64,000 nucleotides of DNA. Origin: Hungatella sp. UBA4396. Its GTDB lineage: Bacteria; Bacillota; Clostridia; Lachnospirales; Lachnospiraceae. Under the pieces are notes generated by a model that saw only the letters and a list, made by a program, of their open reading frames with translations, searched no databases and was not told the DNA's origin. Below, piece after piece: positions 59,335 to 64,000 of this stretch. The stretch is taken from assembly GCA_002389905.1 (NCBI GenBank), contig DGRE01000058.1, positions 1-64,000 on the forward strand, written 5' to 3'. A program made the position numbers and the translations under genes. The stretch's first letter is position 1; each line of letters starts with the position of its first letter.

Positions 59335-59874
59335 TTACTGAATAAGCTGTAATATCTTTCTCACAGTATTCGCATTTCTGATGGTAATACTGTCATATAC
59401 AGAAGAACCTACGATCTTCGACCACCGGGTTCTTGAAAAGGTCTTAACAGGTGCCGACCAGAAAATAACCCTGCCATGATGATCAACTGATTCATATTCC
59501 GGCTTGGTTTCTCCCACCTCTTGAAACACCTCATCTGCAGTTACAGGCGGTATTACGAAAATCGCATTGTGCCTTGACCCCTCATCCTCCCCCCACCATG
59601 CCGGAGCATGGTCAATGGCATCCCGCATGTCGGCCGCAGATATGATCGCAACCGGAATGTTTAATTGAAACTTATTCAAAATTAAGGCTTCACATTCCTT
59701 TTTCAGCTTTTCCTCATCGGTGTTATCACTGGAAAAAACAATATTTCCGCTGTTTATATATGTGATTACATTCTGAAATCCATTTTCTTCAAAGTGCTTC
59801 TTTAATTCGGGCATGGATACCTTATTCTTTCCTCCCACGTTAATTCCACGCAGTAAAACAATATACTTTTCCAC
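59335..59874 (-). CDS. DUF1697 family protein
   Basis: The 179-residue product starts at GTG 59874, giving the typical family N-terminus EKYIVLLRGINVGGKNKVSM. AGGCGG lies about 8 bases upstream. The other blocks, FQNVITYINSGNIVFSS, HNAIFVIPP and the C-terminal WSKIVGSSVYDSITIRNANT, also match DUF1697. Its function is unknown. An N-terminal extension to 59937 is unlikely as it lacks conservation. Confidence 0.88.
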   Translation of the reverse strand: MEKYIVLLRGINVGGKNKVSMPELKKHFEENGFQNVITYINSGNIVFSSDNTDEEKLKKECEALILNKFQLNIPVAIISAADMRDAIDHAPAWWGEDEGSRHNAIFVIPPVTADEVFQEVGETKPEYESVDHHGRVIFWSAPVKTFSRTRWSKIVGSSVYDSITIRNANTVRKILQLIQ

Positions 59875-59971
59875 CGGCAGCCCGCCTTTCTTTATTTCTT
59901 CATCCGCTCCAATTGATATAAAAGGCAGCCCTGTCATAATGGCTGCCTTTTCACTGCAAAAGTCCCAAAAT

Positions 59972-60514
59972 TCACACTCTCAGGGCTCCCCTGAATCCTC
60001 TGGAACTGTAAAAAGAGGGGGCGCTGTTATGATATACAAAAACATTCCCATAACGCCGGTCCATAAAAAGGGCGCCTCCCAGCTTTCTGATATCAGGAGG
60101 GGTCTTCACCCAGGTGGAAGTCTTGATATCAAATTCCCCAAGCTTCTGTAATTCCCGGTATTGTTCCTCTGTCAGAATCTCAATTCCCATGGAAGCTGCC
60201 ATGCCGACAGCATTTCCTTCGGGATGCACTCCCTTTTTTTCCCTCTGTTCCTGTCCCGCAGGGTCATAGCAGGTATTTCTGCGTCCCTGGGGAGTTTCTG
60301 CAGAGCAATCATAAAAAATATATTCCCCGGTTTCTCCATCCTGTCCCACCACATCCGGTTCTCCGCCGGTTCTTTCCATTTCACCAAGGGAACGCAGCTT
60401 TTCCGCATCAGATTCCAGCCGTTTCCTCACGTTCTCCCATTCCAGCCCCTTATGGCGGTCCATATGAGTTTGAAAACGGTTTTCCAATATATTGAGCAAT
60501 TCTGAGTTTGACAT
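59972..60514 (-). CDS. DUF4256 family protein
   Basis: The 180-residue cytoplasmic protein contains LESDAEKLRSLGEMERTGGEPDVV, a block EYIFYDCSAETPQGRRNTCYD and ending DRRYGNVFVYHNSAPSFYSSRGFRG, the pattern of DUF4256. Its role is unknown; the family often accompanies VOC or GNAT genes, and here a tandem VOC gene lies just upstream. AGGAG precedes the ATG. Confidence 0.86.
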   Translation of the reverse strand: MSNSELLNILENRFQTHMDRHKGLEWENVRKRLESDAEKLRSLGEMERTGGEPDVVGQDGETGEYIFYDCSAETPQGRRNTCYDPAGQEQREKKGVHPEGNAVGMAASMGIEILTEEQYRELQKLGEFDIKTSTWVKTPPDIRKLGGALFMDRRYGNVFVYHNSAPSFYSSRGFRGALRV

Positions 60515-60564
60515 AAATCTCCTCCTTTGCTTTGGCTTAAACGAAACGGCACCTATTTCCTATC

Positions 60565-61443
60565 TCATTTCCCAGCTCTTTCAAGAGCAGCTATCTCCAG
60601 CTTCTTCATTTTTAATAGCGCATCCATAACCCGTTTTCTTCCTTCTTCCCCAGCTCCTGCCATAATCTCATCCATATGTTCAGGCACGATCTGCCAGGAT
60701 AAACCAAACTGGTCCTTCACCCAGCCACATTGCTCTGACTCAGGAACAAAGGAAAGCTTCTCCCAGAAATAATCGATTTCCTCCTGATCGTTACAGGAAA
60801 CCATCAAAGAAAAGGCTTCATTAAACGTAAAATCTCCACCCATTCCGTGATCCATAATAACTATCTGATTCCCTTCCACATTCAGTTCACTGTAATTGAT
60901 TACTGCCCTTTCCTCCGGAACCTCTCCCTTCTGGTAATAATTCACATATCCCTTCTCAGCCCCTTCAAAAACCGAAGCATAATAATCCAGGGCTTCTTCT
61001 GCTTTTCCGCACGCCTCTCCCGAAAACAGCAGGTTCATCCTGATCCGCTGCTGTTCTTTGTCAGAGTCAACCAGCATAAGCTGCCAGCTAAGACCGTACT
61101 TGTCCTGAACCCAGGCATACCGTTTGCTGAAGGGATACTCACCCAAAGGCATAAGCTCTATCCCTCCCGCGGACAAACTGGAATGGAGCCGGTCAACTTC
61201 CTCCGGGCTGGTGCAGGCGACCATAAGGGAAATGGAAGGGTTGAGGGAAAAATAAGGTCCGGCGCTGATAGCACAAAACCTCATGCCTGCAAGCTGAAAG
61301 TCAACCGTATGGGCATCGCCTGACGGGGTATCAGAAATGGTGCTGGTTTGAATAATTTTGGAATCCTCAAAAAGCTCCGTATACCACGTTGCCGCTTCCA
61401 GCGCTTCTTTGTCATACCATAAATGTGGAATTATTTTCTGCAT
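60565..61443 (-). CDS. Tandem PhnB-like VOC (glyoxalase-fold) protein
   Basis: The 292-residue product starts at ATG 61443 with AGGAGG 9 bases upstream. It consists of two similar halves, each a PhnB-type VOC domain: KIIPHLWYDKEALEAATWY ... YGLSWQLMLVD and IRMNLLFSGEACGKAEEALD ... FGLSWQIVPEHMDEIM. A single-chain pseudo-dimer is thus formed. The family resembles 3-demethylubiquinone methyltransferase-annotated proteins, but no methyltransferase motif is present. The substrate is unknown. Confidence 0.88.
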   Translation of the reverse strand: MQKIIPHLWYDKEALEAATWYTELFEDSKIIQTSTISDTPSGDAHTVDFQLAGMRFCAISAGPYFSLNPSISLMVACTSPEEVDRLHSSLSAGGIELMPLGEYPFSKRYAWVQDKYGLSWQLMLVDSDKEQQRIRMNLLFSGEACGKAEEALDYYASVFEGAEKGYVNYYQKGEVPEERAVINYSELNVEGNQIVIMDHGMGGDFTFNEAFSLMVSCNDQEEIDYFWEKLSFVPESEQCGWVKDQFGLSWQIVPEHMDEIMAGAGEEGRKRVMDALLKMKKLEIAALERAGK

Positions 61444-61530
61444 CCTGTCAACCTCCTGATTTTTTATTATTGTAACCATAAATTTTTCTGCTATTGCAAT
61501 TGTTTAAACAAAGCCAATGATAATTACACA

Positions 61531-61572
61531 ACAGCCGCTGATCAAAAACTTTAAATCAACGGCTGTCTTTTT
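61531..61572. terminator. Terminator after hisB
   Basis: ACAGCCG (61531-61537) pairs with CGGCTGT (61560-61566), with GATT/AATC pairing inside. On the plus strand the stem is followed by CTTTTTC; on the minus strand, where it follows hisB by about 10 bases, the T-run is weak. Confidence 0.55.
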
Positions 61573-61582
61573 CATTATCTTA

Positions 61583-62173
61583 TTACAGAACCCCTTTGGT
61601 AGACCACACTCCGTCAATTCTCGGTTCATACATGGCAGCCATATCCAGAGCCTTGGCAAATGCCTTAAAGCTGCCCTCTGCGATATGGTGATTATTAAAT
61701 CCGCTCATCTGCTTTAAGTGAAGATTCATTTCAGCGGAATAGGAAACCGCATAGAAGAAGTCCCGGATCATTTCCGTGTCCACATCTCCGATCCTGGGCA
61801 CAGTGAACTCCACATCCCATTCAAAATACGGCCTTCCGGACAAATCAATGGCGCACAGCATCAGCGTCTCATCCATGGGAAGAAAAAAGTTTCCATAGCG
61901 TTTAATTCCCTTCTTTTCTCCAAGTGCCTTCCTGACTGCCGTTCCAAGGACAATGCCCACATCCTCTATGGTATGATGAGAGTCCACATGCAAGTCTCCC
62001 TTGCACACCAGATCAATGTCAAAGAGTCCGTGACGGGCCAGTCCATCGATCATATGGTCAAAAAATCCGATTCCTGTATTGGAACTGCAAATGCCTGTCC
62101 CATCTAAATTGAGAGTCAGAGCGATGTCCGTCTCCTTTGTTGTCCTTTTTATATGCGCAATTCTTGGCTCCAT
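61583..62173 (-). CDS. hisB: Imidazoleglycerol-phosphate dehydratase
   Basis: The 196-residue enzyme of histidine synthesis dehydrates imidazole glycerol phosphate. It starts at ATG 62173 with AGGAGG 8 bases upstream. Metal-binding blocks are GIGFFDHMIDGLARHG, DLHVDSHHTIEDVGI, and the later SAEMNLHLKQMSGFNNHHIAEGSFKAF. It is the monofunctional form. No other his gene is next to it, so the his genes are either scattered or beyond the window. Confidence 0.96.
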   Translation of the reverse strand: MEPRIAHIKRTTKETDIALTLNLDGTGICSSNTGIGFFDHMIDGLARHGLFDIDLVCKGDLHVDSHHTIEDVGIVLGTAVRKALGEKKGIKRYGNFFLPMDETLMLCAIDLSGRPYFEWDVEFTVPRIGDVDTEMIRDFFYAVSYSAEMNLHLKQMSGFNNHHIAEGSFKAFAKALDMAAMYEPRIDGVWSTKGVL

Positions 62174-62266
62174 TTTTGTTTCCTCCTCATGTTCCGGATG
62201 ATTTGCACAGCCGTTTCTTGTTACCAAGCATACCATATTATTGAAATCCAGGCAATGATAAAAATA

Positions 62267-62296
62267 AGGCCAGCCCTTTGAAAAAAGGCTGGCCCT
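62267..62296 (-). terminator. leuA terminator
   Basis: GGCCAGCC (62268-62275) pairs perfectly with GGCTGGCC (62287-62294); on the minus strand the stem is followed by TTATTTTTATC. It lies just beyond the leuA stop codon at 62309. Confidence 0.8.
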
Positions 62297-62308
62297 GTAA
62301 TTTGTATA

Positions 62309-63973
62309 TTAATAGAATAAACGGTTCACTGCGCTGAAAATACCTCTGATAGACGCTCTGGTAATGTTGGAGCTGATACCCACGCCATAAGTGGTCCGGC
62401 CTGTTTTCACATCCAGCAAATGGATATAAGAAGCCGCCTGAGCCCCTGAACCGGAAGTGAGTGCGTGCTCGTTGTAATCCAGAACCCGGATCTCAATACC
62501 AAGCTCTTTCTCCAGTCCCTTCTGTACCGCATCAATAGGTCCGTTTCCGACACCTTCAAAGATCTTCTCTACGCCGTGTTCGGTATAGCGTACCCTAACG
62601 GCTGTTGAGAACTCTGTATCGTCCTCTGCTTCTGTAATTTGCGCTTTGCGGAAGTGGATAGGTTCTTTCTTTTCTGTGTAATGGTCCTTGAACTCCTGCA
62701 TGATCTGCTCGGGAGCAACCTCGCCCTGCTTTTCGGAAATGGCCTGAATCACATCGGCAAATTCCTTGTGCATGCCCTTTGGAAGCTTGAAGCCGTAGAA
62801 GGTATCCATAACAAAAGCTACGCCGCCCTTGCCGGACTGGCTGTTAATCCGTACAACCGGCTCATACTGCCTGCCGATATCTGCCGGATCGATGGGAAGA
62901 TAAGGAACCTCCCAGAATTCGTTCTTTCTCTCGTTCATAGCCTGAACGCCCTTGTTGATGGCATCCTGGTGAGAACCGGAGAATGCGGTGAAAACCAGTT
63001 TTCCTGCATAAGGATGTCTTGGTCCCACTTCCATCTTGGTGCAGCGCTCGTAAACCTCTACGATCTCCCGCACATTCTCGATGTTCAGTTCCGGATTGAT
63101 ACCCTGAGAAAACATGTTATAAGCCAAAACCATCATATCTACGTTGCCGGTACGTTCTCCGTTTCCAAAGAGGGTTCCTTCCACTCTGTCGGCTCCGGCC
63201 AGCAATGCCAGTTCTGCGGCTGCAACACCGGTTCCTCTGTCATTATGAGGATGAATGCTTAAAATAATGCTCTCCCTGTTTTTGAAATGGGTGTGCATCC
63301 ATTCGATCTGGTCTGCATAAACATTGGGTGTTGTCATCTCAACAGTAGAAGGAAGATTGATGATGATCTTCTTATCCGCTGTAGCGCCCCATGCCTCCTG
63401 TACTGCTGTACTGACTTCAAGGGCATATTCTAACTCTGTTCCTGTAAAGCTCTCGGGAGAATACTCCAGAATCACTTCTCCGTCAAAGCCCTGCATATAC
63501 TGCTTCACCCACTCTGCACCCTGGACAGCGATCTCCTTGATCTCATCCATGTTCTTGTTGAAAACAACATCTCTCTGCAAAGTAGAAGTGGAATTATAAA
63601 TGTGTACAATGGCCTTCTTCACTCCCTGAAGAGCCTCAAAAGTCCTTTTGATCAAATGCTCCCGGCACTGAACCAGAACCTGAATCACCACATCATCAGG
63701 AATCAGCTTTCTTTCCACAAGCTGCCTTAAGAAATCAAACTCAATCTGGGAAGCCGCCGGAAAACCAACCTCAATCTCCTTAAAGCCCAGCTTCAGTAAA
63801 AGGTTGAACATCTCCACCTTTTCCTCCACTACCATAGGCTCTACCAATGCCTGGTTTCCATCTCTCAAATCAACGCTGCACCAAACAGGCGCTTTCTCAA
63901 TCTCTTTACTTGGCCATTGTCTTTCCGGGTAATTCATTACCGGCACTCTTTTATATCTCTGATAATTCAACAT
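62309..63973 (-). CDS. leuA: 2-isopropylmalate synthase
   Basis: The 554-residue enzyme condenses acetyl-CoA and 2-oxoisovalerate in leucine synthesis. The HMGL-like barrel has WCSVDLRDGNQALVEPM and the metal block SIHPHNDRGTGVAAAEL then ERTGNVDM. The C-terminal LeuA regulatory domain (about 430-554, ending ASIRGIFSAVNRLFY) mediates leucine feedback inhibition. The length fits the LeuA type 2 form. GGAGG lies 10 bases before the ATG; the upstream leader lies outside the window, so leucine-dependent attenuation cannot be judged. Confidence 0.95.
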   Translation of the reverse strand: MLNYQRYKRVPVMNYPERQWPSKEIEKAPVWCSVDLRDGNQALVEPMVVEEKVEMFNLLLKLGFKEIEVGFPAASQIEFDFLRQLVERKLIPDDVVIQVLVQCREHLIKRTFEALQGVKKAIVHIYNSTSTLQRDVVFNKNMDEIKEIAVQGAEWVKQYMQGFDGEVILEYSPESFTGTELEYALEVSTAVQEAWGATADKKIIINLPSTVEMTTPNVYADQIEWMHTHFKNRESIILSIHPHNDRGTGVAAAELALLAGADRVEGTLFGNGERTGNVDMMVLAYNMFSQGINPELNIENVREIVEVYERCTKMEVGPRHPYAGKLVFTAFSGSHQDAINKGVQAMNERKNEFWEVPYLPIDPADIGRQYEPVVRINSQSGKGGVAFVMDTFYGFKLPKGMHKEFADVIQAISEKQGEVAPEQIMQEFKDHYTEKKEPIHFRKAQITEAEDDTEFSTAVRVRYTEHGVEKIFEGVGNGPIDAVQKGLEKELGIEIRVLDYNEHALTSGSGAQAASYIHLLDVKTGRTTYGVGISSNITRASIRGIFSAVNRLFY

Positions 63974-64000
63974 AATCTTATCTCCTCCATCATATAAGTC

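Noticed and set aside
62639..63262. A 207-codon plus-strand frame opposite leuA
   Set aside because: Antisense to conserved leuA sequence, no Shine-Dalgarno and no domain.

Overview
The window looks like a chromosomal segment of a strictly anaerobic, low-to-mid GC Firmicute of the Lachnospiraceae (Clostridium/Lacrimispora-like). The reasons are the gene content (PstSCAB-PhoU, CwlD-type amidase, YhaM, MutS2, VanW-family protein, AsnA, radical SAM/B12 protein), strong AGGAGG ribosome binding sites, A/T-rich intergenic DNA and Gram-positive-type TTGACA/TATAAT promoters. Species assignment is inference.

Layout. (1) 0-2 kb: a very strong leftward promoter with an rRNA-type leader runs off the left edge, followed by a SEC-C/pRiA4b-like gene. 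(2) 2-7 kb: Pho-box-preceded pstSCAB-phoU, then a Phd/Doc toxin-antitoxin pair. (3) 7-19 kb: nagA, a two-component pair with an unusual multi-membrane kinase, YhaM, an HtrA-like protein lacking all three catalytic residues, a folded multi-hairpin element (probably a minus-strand RNA), mutS2, and a second two-component pair split by a small type I toxin/antisense RNA module. (4) 19-26 kb: a malate block. A citrate-type sensor and regulator are divergent from malic enzyme, a 2HCT-type malate carrier and a membrane-anchored fumarate reductase with a flavinylated FMN domain. Together these suggest anaerobic malate use with fumarate as electron sink. (5) 26-30 kb: a group II intron relic and an ehuBCDA-type osmolyte ABC importer whose leader is a c-di-AMP (ydaO/yuaA) riboswitch. 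(6) 30-44.5 kb: housekeeping genes, including TrmL, an aminotransferase/Lrp/AIR-synthase-like operon, VanW, an exonuclease, Nth, radical SAM, dCMP deaminase, Sua5, AsnA, CwlD and two cell-surface hydrolases.

(7) 44.5-53.8 kb is accessory DNA: six copies of a ~56-bp tandem repeat; a locus encoding a Ser/Thr kinase fused to a degenerate MinD/CpaE-like ATPase plus a second such ATPase; a scrambled prophage relic (tail genes, endolysin, decayed opposite-strand fragment); and a truncated protein with a DxDGD motif resembling double-psi beta-barrel RNA polymerases, abutting an unrelated gene fragment. (8) 53.8-64 kb returns to ordinary chromosome: nitroreductase, small operons, a DbpA-type helicase, DUF2339, DUF1697, DUF4256, a tandem VOC protein, hisB and leuA.

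Most likely to repay study: the 14.0-14.2 kb folded RNA, the DxDGD polymerase-like relic, the kinase/ATPase locus, the type I toxin module inside a two-component operon, the HtrA pseudoprotease and the 56-bp repeat array. All calls come from reading the sequence; no database search was run.
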